Positions 23,274 to 46,696 of a stretch of DNA of 64,000 nucleotides are shown here, piece by piece. This stretch comes from Litomosoides sigmodontis (taxonomy: Eukaryota; Nematoda; Chromadorea; Rhabditida; Onchocercidae): NCBI GenBank assembly GCA_963070105.1, contig OY718803.1:149501-213500 (forward strand), read 5' to 3'. The notes under the pieces were generated by a model, which saw nothing but the letters and a program-made list of their open reading frames with translations, had not been told where the DNA came from and did not search any database. The position numbers and the translations under genes were made by a program. Within the stretch, counting starts at the first letter, position 1, and every line of letters starts with the position of its first letter.

Positions 23274-24649
23274 TGGTCCAAAGCGAGGAGTGGCCACTGT
23301 TATTATGATGACTATTTTTGCGTTGTATTGGTTTGCGTGAAACGTTGTATTGTCCAAACTACGGTATCCTTCCCAGTTTCCTATTTTCGATCTCTCATTG
23401 CTTCATATGTTAATGCAAGTTTGAAAATCACAGTAAAATTATTTTAAGCGTTTGTTATTTTAGGCAACAATGAAATAACACTCCATTTCCACCATCATCC
23501 ATTTTTGATTACATCATGTGTCATTCATCTTTTTCCTCGTTGCTTGGAGACATATTCTGTCATTGCAAAAAATGTAATTATCAATTAAAAGATTGTAAAC
23601 AGATCCTCCATAGTTTTCTTATCATGCAACTGGTATCCGGCCTGAACGGTCGATGGAATTTCCGATATTTCATTGAGCAGGAGAAACTGAATACACTTTC
23701 AATTTATTTGACCCAAATACTGTAAAATTTCAAATACATCACAATTATATAAATGAAAGTTGGATGTACAATTATCGGCTGTTTTATTTCAAAAAAGTGC
23801 GTGAAAAAGTGGAAAGTTACATGCAGACATGTGTTATGTAAACAAACCAACAAAAAAAAAATCAAAAGTAAAAATGAAATCAACAAAAGATCATTCCCAT
23901 TTTCTGTTTCTTTGAAAAGATTGCGGGACATGAATTCAGGATACATTTAATAACGTGGCCGCCGTCCTTCGTTCTATTGCTCTTCTTCAGCCGTATGTAT
24001 TCTGATATGTTTAAAGTGAAAATGTGATTTCAATAAGCTGATATATATCTGAAATAAATATGTAACTCGGCAATACGCAAGGGAAGCACGAAAAGATTAG
24101 CTGCTACTTAAATACTGCAACATCTTAGTGAAGTAAGTTGAGGCGGTTCAAAAAACGGAATTCGTTTAAATAAATTGACGCTGGTTCCATATGGAGCTTC
24201 GTAAGTTCGTCAGAAACTTGGGGATCTTTGTTAAAGAAGGAAATTTTGCAAACTGTCAGAATCTGGAATAACAAATACCACATGTTAACAATGTAATAAA
24301 AATAAAATACAGCAAATGACCGTTACAAACATTATGAAGTATTCAAAACAGTTTTTGGATCTTAATTTTCTATATCAATCATTCTTCTTTGTAAAGAAAA
24401 GTGTTGCAAAATTTTGACGGTAACTACAGAGAAAGCATACCAACGTCTTGCTGCCATTAATCTGTTCAACAGCACGACACTAGGATAAGGTAGATTTACA
24501 TGAAGTAGTGGTGTTTGATTAGAGAAGAAACGGATTAGACAGGGAAAGGAAATAGCAGGAAAAAAAACCGCTGGAGTCTTCCACTATTTTTTTAATGACA
24601 TAAAATCCCTTCAGTTAAATTTCACTCAATATAACACTGACGGCGACTT
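23274..24649. other. convergent intergenic region between lsm-6 and pmr-1
   Basis: Both flanking genes point inward, so both 3' UTRs lie here. Several AATAAA-like words occur on the plus strand (for example near 24053 and 24297). Open frames of 60-80 codons at 23516-23950 are AT-rich and match nothing. No gene seen. Confidence 0.6.
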
Positions 24650-34395
<9,746 letters not shown>

Positions 34396-34442
34396 GTGCT
34401 ATTATATCATTTTTTCAACCAGTGAAATATGACTACTGTACC

Positions 34443-34454
34443 TCTGAAAATATT
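34443..34454 (-). promoter_or_regulatory. probable trans-splice acceptor for pmr-1
   Basis: On the minus strand AAATATTTTCAG ends 48 bases before the chosen start codon at 34395. A nearer upstream ATG (AATGATATAATAG) is followed at once by a stop, so initiation at 34395 is the reasonable choice. Confidence 0.45.
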
Positions 34455-37354
34455 TATAAAATGATAAATAGTGAGAGATCAATTCACCGTTACTTCGACG
34501 CGATGATAGATCATCAATTTTCGCTTTATCTCCTTGGATGAATCACTTTCAGAACACTGATGTTCAAGTCAGAAATGGCCCGATCTTAAATTTAACCAAC
34601 AAATACGTGGCACATTGTAATCTTGTATTGTTCAATTTTTCAACCAACATCAGGGAAATGTTAATGCGTTCAAGGTTTTTAACATAATTAATGGGAATCA
34701 GAGTTGTTAACGAAAATAATTCATATTCCTTTCAATATTTCGAATATGTGAGGTGAACACTGACAGAACACCAGATAGAGCAAAACAAATAAAGTGATAG
34801 TGAAAGAAAAGCAGTATATATGTGACATAAACCAAATATACTGAAAGCAATAATGGAAGGTAATCAATTTAAAATTTCACACCTTGGCCTATAAATATAA
34901 AACAGATAACCATTCATATGCAGTCAAAGTGCCTAATTTTTAATTTTACAAACATCTGAAATCTCATCAGAGTAATCCTTTGTTCCATTTTAGTCCCTTT
35001 ATCTCCTTTGGATGTACACTGTTTACTTATAAATTTCATACATCGAGTTGCTCTGTATAAATATCCAGTTTTTTACATTTTTTCCTCCAGATAATACTCA
35101 TGCATCATTTGAAATTCCCTAACCGCATTTACCTAATCCATGAGTGCCTACTGCTGCTAATATCCGGCAGTGTTGCATTACCATTCTAAAATCCGCAATT
35201 TTGTTAGACTAAACCAGTTTAAGATTATTTCCAGAAGAAGAAGTTAACAGATCTGCCATGAAATACTATTCCGCATTAACATCCTACACAAGAGAAGCAA
35301 TTAGTTTCCCACCAATTATCCATACATACCTTCGTTTTCGATGTTAGTATCAAAGAAATCAGAGATTATCAGATGGCTTTAGCAAGAGATACTACTATCA
35401 AATTTTGTCAACAAAAAGACAAATTAAGTAGAACAAACAAAAGAAAAGTTATTTTGGTTTTCCTCGAAAAAAGAAAAATCGAATTTTACTGTACATCCGG
35501 TTATCCAATCTTAGAAATATCAAAACTGATAAAAAACAATAAGCTCGTACTAATTTCAACTATTTTTTATGAAATATGCAACCTACCAAAAAAGATACAT
35601 TGAAATACTTTAACCACTTGTCGCTATATCCGAAGATCCACATCATTAATGTGATACTGTCGTCATTGGCAACATATGCTGCCGCGGCCAAAACCGTCGT
35701 GCAAGTTAATGTAATGTACTTAGTAAGTCAATTCAAGGTTATGTTATCGATGGGAACTGAGCAAAATTGGAAAAAAAAAGCCATAGAAGAAACAGCCGAC
35801 GACAATGCAGACTTCCGCGAAAAAGGTAGACAAATGAATTCATACCAAAGTTTATTGCTCACGGCAAACCTCAAAAGACAGACTGACTGCAGCGTCCCAG
35901 CTTGCTTCCTCAGCCAACGTTGTATCTGACAATATTATTTGTCCCAAGTAGCAGCACGACAGTATGCAACCAGCTATGCCATGTTGTTGACAGTGCAATG
36001 AGCAGCTAAATTATTCCGTTTCTGGTGGCCGTGTCTTTCATTCTTTCCACAACAAAGAGGAAATTTAGCGAAAGCAATAACTGCTCACCGAAGATTAAGC
36101 CGGAAAATCCGAAACAGAAACACTCATAGGCGATAAACACATCTTTATTTCTAAATACAATGAACGAAAGAGAAAAAAACAGGAATCGGAAACTTTTGTA
36201 GAAGAAATGTTAACAGATGTATATTACGCTCAGAGAGGTTATTAACGGACAACACTCAACTATCACACGTTCAATTTAAATATAGTGTAATCGAAATGCC
36301 CTGAAAGTAGTAGCCTCGCATATATCACATTCTGTTAGTTCTACAACTTTTTCCTTTGAAAGAAATACCTTTATATTGCGCTCTCCGAAAGACATTACTT
36401 AACATTAATATAATATTCCAGACTTCGAAAAATTCTAAACGCTTGCCTCACCAACTGCCTTCGTACGAAAAATAAAATAATTCAACACTAAAAATTCAAT
36501 TTCACCTGCAAAAAATCCCACAACTGTACATCTTTTGAAATGATGCCACAAGGATGATGAATGAAGATTATAAAACAATAAAAAATATCCAAATCGAAAT
36601 GGATCACAAACTGAAATAAACCTCACGAAAGTGGTTAGAGACAACAGGCAAGCATTTCATCTGTACTGATGGAAATAACACTTTGAAAACACAATATAGC
36701 GTTAACGGAGATTTAAACATGAAAAAGTAAGAGAAAGGTTGATAAACAATACTACGTAAAAGACACTCCCACTAAAATTCATAAAATTAGAAGAATTATC
36801 TCCATTAAAACCTTGAAATTACCAAAAAAGCATATAAAAAATCTTTCATGCAAAACCACTCATGCAGTAGTGCAATGCGAAATCAAATCATAATGTTAGA
36901 TATTATGTATAATTCTTCCTGGACCGTTTAGCAACAAATTAGCACTGCTTTTGAGAACGCCAAAAAAAATTTTAATTCTAAAAATATTATATAAAAATTT
37001 AAGAAAGGGTAGGACAAAGAATCACAACAAGTATATACGCCTTGCTATATCTCAAGGAACTTTTTAAAATACATTAACATTCGCAACAAAATGAATAGTT
37101 AAACATTTATAAATACCTCCCTTAATAATAAAAAATATTTTTAGAATTTTAAAAATCAGATGAATCAGATGAAGGACGGTACTGATCACTTGTCGAGCTA
37201 ATTAGACATTGTCAAAAGTAATATGGAAGCTCTTCTTTGTCTCTTGATGTCAAACGCTTTCAAAAACAATTTTAGTTCCAAAAAATGCAACGTTAACTTC
37301 AAAGACCTTCTCTTCAACAACAAGAATAAAGAACGTAATACAATCATGAACACC
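34455..37354. other. intergenic region between hsr-9 3' end and pmr-1 5' end
   Basis: About 2.9 kb, AT-rich, expected to hold the pmr-1 promoter and hsr-9 3' UTR. Plus-strand open frames at 35373-35603 and 35576-35929 have no recognisable family. Their codon use looks random and no splice pattern supports them. Confidence 0.55.
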
Positions 37355-40300
37355 TCACGAGCACGCATCATTGTAATCGTACTGAAAACGTTCATGTGCT
37401 TCTGGTGCTGGCAAGCTTCCGTGAATGATAGCCTGAAAAAGCATTACTCTATATTTTCATATTAAAATTGAAAGATATAATATATAATTTGACATAAAAT
37501 TCAATGTTTTCCGGAAGAATTTGTTACATATTTCACAAGACCCTACAACGAACTCATTAACTTACTTGGATAATCCATTCCGATGAAACGACAGTAGCTC
37601 CCTGTGATCGAGCGATGTTCAAAATTTCCTCAGTACAACTGGCATCAGTCAACAAAATGTCCAGCCCTTCTAGAAGCAATTTCGTATTTTTAAAATAATA
37701 CATATTTTAGAAAAATGTACCTTACATTTCCTTCTTCGATTGTTGACAAAAACTTATTCCTAAATTACCTGCAGGAATTATCGAGATAACGGTACCACCC
37801 ATGTGACTGATAATAGGTGTCCAAATTTGCGAAAAGTTTGGCATGTCATAGAAAACGTTATTCGAAAAAATAAAAACACATTTTCCCGACAGCAAAGTTC
37901 CGTTGTTTGAATGCCTAAAATGCGTTAAAAATGGAAGCGCAGCAAAATTTGGACAAATTTGTTTGAGAAAAAACAACCTTACCAAGGTTTCATATCGCCA
38001 GTAAGAAGAGATATTCCGGCGGGCAACATATATTTCACGTGATCCAATAACTTATTCTAAAACGAAAACTAAAAATAAATCCTATAATCTTCCAAAAATA
38101 CTAAAAAACGTCTTGGACTTGCCGAACCAGTCATAATAACAAGGGATAAAATCCATTCAAGATAACAGTTCTCTAATTGTCGTTACAGAAATTGAGTGAG
38201 TGCAAAACGAATGATATTACGATAGTCGTAAAAACTTTGCTTCAAGTATAGATTCACACTGTCACTATAAATCATTAAAACTATGATAATTTTATTGGAT
38301 ATTCCGACAAATTTAAAATTGTTACTTCTTTAGCACAATCACTGATCCACTGATTACTCACACAAGGGATAGAACGTGCCAGTGCTGTGAGGTATTTGTG
38401 AGTACGGTAGTAGGTATCCGCGATCAGATATATTGGTTTACCTTGGGGTAATTTCTGAAACTTCTTGGATTGGCATAAGACATTGAATATTCTGACAAAC
38501 ATCAATAACTGAAGCGTGAAACCAATACTCTACGTTTTCCCTACATTATTTCAAAAAACACAAATGACAATTAACAAACCATGACATCATCGATCACTTT
38601 TCCACCACCATTTTCGATCAGGCATCGTATTTCTTTTTTGCTAAATCCCTGTTCTCCTTCACGATTTTTACGCAATGCCGATGTTACCACGAATGTTATA
38701 CCGTTGAAAATTTTTGCCAATGCTTGAAAAGTAAAATTAAATTAAATAATCAGTAAATTGCAAAAGAACCACAGAAATCTTTATCCATCATCTGTTCATT
38801 CAAAGATTTTCTCTAAGTTACTATAATCGACAGTATATTTAACGGCATTTGCATAGCCCAGTCTTTTATTTTCTCTTTTTGTTTAGAAATATTAGAACAG
38901 ATCATTGATACCATGCAGTATCTCGACTCATTTCTGAAATTACCTTGTTTAGCCGACCCATTTGTAGCTGAAGACTCATCTTGTCGTTCTTGTAATTCTT
39001 TTGGTTCAACAGATGCCTCGTTCTTAGATAACGGTCTGCTTGATGGAGGATCATGCTGCTTTCGGGTCTCTTTTTCCGCTTCAAAAACAAACAATATAAT
39101 ACACCAAACACGAATTTTTTTCCATTTAAAATCTACACTGAAATATACTTGTAGAAGCATGTCGGCGAGTTCTTGTTGGCGCAGCGGGTGTGACGTTGAT
39201 ACTATAAACAGCACTGTGCCTCGCAGCTCGGCTCCGTCGCCCTTCAGCAGATGCAATATTATCTGAACATTTTGAGTGTATAAATATAAAAGCCCCAGAA
39301 CTAACTGAGAAAAAGTGATTCACACAATCGAATTTCAAAATCAAATACACTTTACTTAACATTGACGATAAGTTCAATAAAGAAAGCTTCAATCGACACA
39401 GTATTTTCAACTTACAAGACCATTCATCGCAGTCTGTAAGGTTAACAAAAAATATTACATAATTCTCGTTATAAACGACGATGCCTCCTCTCCAATAAAG
39501 TTAATGCTAAAATTCGATATAAAGTTATAACATACCGGCATTGACATCACGAACGGTATTGACCGTTGTTACTTGTAATGCTTTTGCCTGATTACTATCC
39601 ACCACTAACTTTTGCCAAGACGATCTGCAGATAACGAATTGAAGTTTAAATCAAAAACCAACTAGTTAGTATGGTACAATTTATTAAGCCTCATCTCTTA
39701 TGACTACTTCAAGCAGTAACCGTAACAAAACCATTTATTTAATTCATTCAATATCAGCTATTGACGGCAAAGCAACTATTACATCACTTACACCAAAAGA
39801 TATATGTTACCCAATTCTTTGCTAGTTTCGCGACAATTCCAGCAGCTTAGTTTTCACAGTCAACTTATGCATGTCTATCTCATTAACACGGCCGTGAAAC
39901 ATATCCCACTCTATCAAAACACTACATTACTACTACTTCTATAACATGTCATTTCACTGCAGCTCAAAAATGAGCTGACTGACGACATGATACGATATAA
40001 TGAAAAGAGAAATGATATCTGCCATAATTTTGTTGGACTTAAAACCTACTTCGTCGTACTATCATTATTAGTGTCTTTTATCGTGAACACAGCTTCCATC
40101 CACTTCTGTGCATCATTATTTGATGGTACATCTATAATTTCTACTTCTTCGAGGATCTCTTCATCGTCTTTGATAGTTCTTGTCAAACACTACAAAACTC
40201 AAATAATTAAAACACTGCCCAATCTCTATTCAGAATATACTATAATACCTTTGCCATCCAATAAGCACTAGATACTAATTATATCTGCTTCCTTCTGAAA

Positions 40301-43300
40301 CTTTGCAATCTTACTACAATCCTACATCCAGGAAACTCATTTACGTAATCGAAAACATATAAATATTAAGTAGGTTTACCTTCCGTCCTGCAATAAGATT
40401 ACACAGTGGGATAATGCCCGTTGCTACCAGTTTACGTATAGCACCATCCTCAGCAAAGACAACTTCATAACGTCCGCTTGCATCCGGCTCACTAGAAATG
40501 TTAGAAATTGCGAAAATTACACTTTTTAACAAACTCTCAATAACATGAACTGAAAATTATTGTGTACAACAACAATTTGAACCAGTTCATATAAGGTGCA
40601 TAATTAAATAATTATTTCAATTGCGCGGAGAATTAGATGGAAATTTCTAGTGTTAACACTGAAGCACTAACGCCGATATTCGAGCAGGATAATACAAGCG
40701 ATCCCACAAAGCATATATTCGTGCGCCGACACTATATGTAACATGTTCACTTGAACGGTGATCTGCTTTCAGCTGCTCCAATGCTGAAAACTCCGGTAGC
40801 ATCATTTTTGGTGGTCTTTTCGGTGTCACTCCTGGTAATGCTTCATCCCTAAAAAAAATTTTTGTTTAAAAATTGAACTCACAAGTTTTTCATGTTGAAA
40901 TTACGAGACAACCTTAGCCCTGCATCTAACGTAAAAGAAGGTGATGAAAACGAACAAAAATCATAAATTCGACTGAAATCATTGTAATCATTTGAATATC
41001 AAGTGATAAGTTTAGTGAAAAACGTTACCTCCTACAATATTCAATACTCATATACCTCCTACAATATTCAATATTACCTCCTACAATATTCAATATTCAA
41101 TACTCCCGCTGTTTGCAATATAACCGAAAATTTTCTAAAATTTGCCTGACACTCGTTTCCCTTACTCAAGAAGTAAGATTCCACAATTCATTTTCATGGT
41201 GTTCTCAAAGCTTTTAAATCATAAGCTATTATTCTGTTGGTTAATATTAATATTATATAGTCAACTAAAACATCTGCATCGGAAATTTGAGAAATAGCCA
41301 AACCCACTGAACAAATAGGTTTTTTACTGATTGTTATAACAGAGCTTCCAATAAACTACTCAGTTACACGTTTTTCGCAAAATTACAGATTCACGCAGTT
41401 TTATAGCTCATTTATAGCGATCCACTAAAGTTACGAGTATTGGGAGTCACCACTAATAAATAAAAAACACAGACATTTTACGTTTCCGTTGTTTCGATAA
41501 CTGAAAATCGTATGCTGAGTTAATTTGCTTTTCTTCTGATCGGTTTCCGATTTTCGCTGGTTGCTGAAATATTTTAAAAATAAAATTGGCCATTGCATAA
41601 TTTAAAATTTTGCAGATCATCACAGTAGTCAGGGAATGTAGGCAAGACTTCATTCCAACCTCACAGTTTATCTGTTCCAGATTTGACTTCTAATTAGGTT
41701 TCTTAAATTAACACTATAATTTCTACTATCTTTCCAGAAGAAAAAAGCATAGTAAACATGAAAATTCTTTTTTCCCATCACCTTCTAGATCTCTAAATTT
41801 CTTTTAGTGTTTTCACATTAATCTCCCATTTTTACAAAATTCTTTAGTTAGTTTAATAATTTTAAAGTTTTACTTTGGCATCACCCTGCTCTGATTTTTC
41901 TGATTTATCTAACATGTTCGAACTTCCACCTGGTTTTGAAAATTCTCCGCCCACAGATTTCGTCTTTCTATAAGTATCATAAAAGTTTAAAGCTAAAATG
42001 CCATGCTTCATACATTTGGTAGAACAAGGAATTCGTACACCTGGAATTCGTAATGTGTGATATTACAGCTAGGTAAATATATAAAAGCAGCAGTAATGAG
42101 AAAATTTCATTATTTCAAAGAACGCCAACCTCTTTGATGAAGTCATTGCAATTCGTCGACCTGTGCTTAATGTCAATTCAGAAAGTGATTTATGACTATT
42201 GATCTGCAATGAAGAAATTGAACACAAAGTTATCAAATACAACGCAGATGAAATGATCAAGATTAAGTATTGACCTAAGGTGGAAAAGACAGAAAAATAA
42301 GAACAAAAGACAAATACATAAGAATCATCAGTTAATTTGACTTCTGACTGCAATATTATTACTGGTTTAGCCGAGATTGCAGTAGTCATTAAACCTGAGG
42401 GGAATACAAAAGTTGCTTGCATAATTCAGATAAAAAATTTGTCCGCATAATCTTGCAGCAAAATATGTCTTGAAATTATCGCAGCGCAGGTTTAACTGAC
42501 CAAAAACGGAGCTAATTTCTCTAAAAATGAAATAAGGCAAAAGTGTTAACACTAACGAATGTTCCACTAAGATACCTCTTGCTGCGGGAAGAGACCAACA
42601 AGATTGAATCGACGTTCATTAGCCGTTTGTTCAGTTTTCTGATAACGCCTAAAACATTATTATCAACAATTACAACACTGTTTATATCTCCGATATGATT
42701 TATCTCATGCTAAAGCTAAAGGAGATAAACTAACAACATGGGCGCTTTTTCCGGCGATTTCGTAAATTTATATCCTCCAAACGATTGGCGTTCCATCTGA
42801 AAACTTCTAACTAGAAGAAAATAAGCTTTGATTAAATTGTTATTGTGATCAATATATCCAACTTTCCCCTATTACTTCCGCACGCAAGCTTAGATACCGA
42901 AACACCACAACAGCGTAGTACATTTACACTGCTTTTTATAAACTTGATATTTTGAGAGAATAGAGGATTATCAAAGCAAGAAATATTCGGTTAGAAGCAC
43001 AACGATCTGCTAAATCCACGAGTTGAGGTATTAGTTATTCAAAATAATGCGTAAAGACATACAATCTAATCACTAACATAGTCAGTATTTTACAACCGGA
43101 ATGATAAACATTGATGCAGCGGTAGTTATGACGTGAGATTTCTTTTGGATACATATAAATAAAGCGAATATGTACAAGTTCCACCTGTATATTACGAAGT
43201 GGTTCCGGATGATTATCAAAATTGTTATCAATGTTAAATGGATCCTTATCTGACACACTTGCACAATCACGTTTCTTTTTCCCCATTTCTTTCTTCGATT

Positions 43301-46300
43301 TTAGAACAGATCTTGGCGCAGCTGTTACACTAATAACTGAAAATTATGCTTCACAATAAACTACTCAATGGAACCAACCTTTTTCAAAACATCTCAATCC
43401 TTTATAGCATTCTCTTCCAAATTCAGAATTAAAAAAATCTCTTACCGTTTTTCTTGCTACCTCTTCCAGACGCTGCAACTTTTTCATCTGCTAATTCCGA
43501 TTCTGATTTACTCTAGAAACTCATATTTAGTATTTTACTTTTTTTTTCCACAAAATTTCATGTTTGTCAGATAGAACAGATTTCTACTGTGTGTGAAATA
43601 CTTCAAACATTCTTCAATTCTTATTATTACTTGTTGACAAAAAATACCTAATCGATGCTAACAATCAGCAAGTATCTCACCTTCCCCATCTTCTTTTCAC
43701 GACGCATGGTTTTCACAGGAGTTGAGCTGCAGAAAAGAATATTACAACATTTTCTCCTTTATTAATCAAAATTGATAAAAAATTAAAAGTTAAAACTGTT
43801 ACTCGATTTCACTAACATAGTGCTAGCATAACTTGTCGTGAAATTTCCAATAACTTACAAATGAAATCGTTCATTTTAAGTCAAAATATTCAAGACACTA
43901 CAACAAGTTACAGCTTAGCACTGTTATCAAACAAGAATACCCTCATCAGAATCACGTTAGATTCTTTGGCCGTTATATTATAAAGTAGATCAAAAGCAAA
44001 TAAAGCTGCGTATCTGTCATAAATCACGTCTGCAAATCACTACAGTCCATTATTATACGATTTGAATACTATTTTTTCCAAGAAACATAGGTAAAATTTA
44101 CGCAGCGAGCGGCTTCTTAGGTGTACGCAAACTTCTCCGTCTTTCCTTCGCCGCTGACTGCCCCTTCACAAAAATGGCTTCATTAGATACACCAGTTCTA
44201 CGAGTGCGCAAGCTTTTACGTCGTTCAATGGCAAAATTACCATCATCAGCTTCCCTTGACTCTTTAGCTTCTGCATTTATTTGATTACCATGAGCAATAC
44301 CGGAGGAGTCATGCTCTTTGTAACTTCGTTCGGATTTCTTCGTTGGAGTCTTAAACAATTGTGAATGACGGATTTGCGATTAGACATACGAATGGCGGTC
44401 AATAATTAATTTATATCCATTCAAAGCAGATATTCTGCTCTGCAAACATCGCAATTTCTACCTCCTGATCAGTGCCAATACCATTATTTCCATTTTTTGA
44501 CTGTTTCTCACTAGACGTTTTTCCCGTTCCTTCAACATCACTCGCTGCAGTATCAGGTGTATCTTCTGGACTCATCGAACATTCACCATCTGTCCCCGAA
44601 ACTACTGTTACTGATTTCTCCACGACTAAACTGCTATCTTTTTCTTCCTGAATTATATTTTTCTAATGAATAAAACAAGTAAAAAGTTAAGAATCACAGA
44701 AATTATATACATTCCATTGCATAATTAAAAAGATTATAACATATAAAATTTCCTTAACTTACACTACGTTCCATATCGACATCACTGTTAGTTACAGCCG
44801 TTTTTTCTTTACCAGTAATTTCAATATGGCCATCTGCAGCGTACCATTCTTTTGACTCACTAATGTGCTAAAATGAAAAAGTATACTATTAAATAGATGT
44901 CAAGTAATGCTGCTAATCAATAAAAAATGTTACAGAATTTTTCAGAATATAATGCCGAGAACTTCATTGTGTTATCTATTTCACTGAAATAGATAACATA
45001 GTAAAATTCAATTTAAAAATCAAGATTATAAATTCACAAAATAATAACACCCTGTTAATTATGGAAAGTATTCTAAAAAAAGTTCACTTCCTACCTCTGC
45101 ATTTGCTGCAACAGTTGCTGTACTGAATTGAGTTTGCTCTTTGTCACTTTGCCTGAATCCGTCAATATCACTGATAAAAAAAATAATAAAATAAAAGTGA
45201 AGTGTACAAAGCATGCAAAGAGGAAGAGTCAATACCGTTTCTCGATACCAGAGTATTCATCTTGATTTAGTTCCGTAACACGAGGAAGATCTTTCTGATC
45301 GACAGCGACATCGGCATCAACTTCTCTCAGTTGACTAGCTATTGAACTACCAGGTTCAGTCTTCAAAAAAATTGTTTAAACTATTAAATTCGTTGCACTG
45401 CAAAAAGCCTCTAAATGTAATCCAATCACAATCTCTAAGAATATATTTATCAATATCCTAAAATAAATCTTAAAGTGAATGCAAAAACATGTCAACAGAA
45501 ATACTTAATAAGTACATACAAAATTTTTATCTGCGACAATGTCCGTTTCAGCTTTTGTAGTATCCACTTCATCATGCAAGCTATTATCTGATCCACCAAT
45601 TTTATTGCCTACAAATAAACTAATAATACAGTATTATAGCCACAACAACGAAAACTGAGAACGTTTTGGCTGCTTCAGGAATCCCGAAAATGCCACACCT
45701 GATGGTTGTTCATTCGATCCATTTTTCTGACTGCTTTTTGACTCACCCTAAAATACTGGTATATTATTTAAAATGTTCCGTTTTTAAACGACAGGATCAC
45801 CGCAATCCCAAACATAACCATGCGGCCTCTAGAAGCATTATATATATCCGATGCACAACAATTACTCCTATGTACGGTTCACTGTTCAAGTTTAACAACT
45901 TATTTCAATACACAATCGAGATGAAATAATATTAAAAATTTCAGCACGATTAACTATCTGCAATTAGTATGAACTTGCTTACCTGCAAATACGAAGCGCT
46001 TCGTCCAAAAAGTCCTCCTCTCATTTTGTACAGTGGATCTTCTCGTGATCCATCATGCAGATTTCTAAAAACTCACTTCAATTTTACGGGGTTTAAACGC
46101 AATTTTTCAAATATTTTTGGAACAAAATAAGAAACAAGAAATGTTGTTAGATGCAAAACTAAGTATCCCTCATATTTGAGACACGTTAGAGTGAGCAGTT
46201 TTTAGATATTTTAAAATTAATTAATCAGAAAGTGCAAGAATACTTAAAACTTCCAAAATGTATGTAATAGGCAAATACAAATCACTCGCTTTTATACAAA

Positions 46301-46620
46301 TCAAGCAATAAAAAAGCAAGAATAGTATAACAAAAAGCTTTTCAATTCCAATTTCAACACTTAATTATTATTAGTAAATTAAAGTAACTTACTCATTTCT
46401 TCCAGCTAACTCCTTACCCGAACCACTCTCATCTCTTGTATCTGTAAAAAAACGTGGAAGATGAAGATATCGGTAAAGAAATAAATCAATATATAACAAC
46501 AAAGAAAGCACTTGCAATGCTTTCGTCGCCATGGCAAAAAATATCTAGTTCCAATTACAATAATCTTTCTAAAAAAAACAAGATACCATTTTCATGAGGA
46601 AAACAATCCGTGGCCGACAT
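37355..46620 (-). CDS. hsr-9: 53BP1/HSR-9-like DNA damage response protein (tandem Tudor, tandem BRCT)
   Basis: Chromatin-bound nuclear mediator of double-strand-break signalling. Thirty-one exons: 46620-46587, 46441-46393, 46064-45983, 45747-45699, 45608-45520, 45360-45236, 45170-45095, 44867-44763, 44647-44462, 44349-44102, 43726-43681, 43512-43446, 43336-43185, 42796-42738, 42648-42576, 42203-42130, 41967-41874, 41563-41475, 40848-40672, 40491-40380, 40189-40050, 39624-39536, 39433-39416, 39262-39149, 39078-38944, 38722-38580, 38454-38326, 38056-37983, 37914-37769, 37669-37566, 37432-37355. Every phase agrees, closing at 1051 residues (human 53BP1 1972). The N-terminal half is polar and acidic, with a repeated [16 protein letters not shown] basic motif. 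Tudor 1 starts near residue 606 ([19 protein letters not shown], then [11 protein letters not shown]). BRCT1 is about 830-915, with [20 protein letters not shown] and [16 protein letters not shown]2 is about 950-1045, with [10 protein letters not shown] and [10 protein letters not shown]. Individual N-terminal exons rest on splice sites and phase alone, so are less sure than the Tudor and BRCT exons. Confidence 0.92.
39416..39433 (-). other. hsr-9: 18-nt microexon of hsr-9
   Basis: Flanked by CCTTACAG and GTAAGTTG on the minus strand, this 18-nt exon carries two bases of a split codon, five codons (CDEWS) and one base. It joins exons 39624-39536 and 39262-39149 with phase-1 introns on both sides. 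The region aligns with the segment just after the second Tudor domain of 53BP1. Because 18 is divisible by three, skipping it would also keep the frame. Confidence 0.75.
41026..41104. repeat. three-copy direct repeat in an hsr-9 intron
   Basis: The unit CCTCCTACAATATTCAATA occurs three times within about 80 bases, with short AT-rich spacers. It lies inside the intron between hsr-9 exons 41563-41475 and 40848-40672 and has no coding role. Confidence 0.85.
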
Positions 46621-46684
46621 TTCCAAATTTACAGTGCAATTAATAGATTTCAATATTGCAATAAAAGGAAAATACTCGTAAGTG

Positions 46685-46696
46685 CTGAAAAAAGAG
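46685..46696 (-). promoter_or_regulatory. probable trans-splice acceptor for hsr-9
   Basis: Minus-strand CTCTTTTTTCAG ends at 46685, leaving about 64 bases of 5' UTR before the ATG at 46620. The reading frame is open back through this site, so the start codon is chosen because it is the first ATG after the acceptor. Confidence 0.5.

Noticed and set aside
35576..35929. Plus-strand frame of 117 codons between hsr-9 and pmr-1
   Set aside because: No family resemblance, random-looking codon use and no acceptor near the ATG.
38813..39256. Minus-strand frame of 147 codons taken as one exon
   Set aside because: It reads across an intron: only 38944-39078 is used in that frame, while the neighbouring exon 39149-39262 is read in a different frame after splicing.
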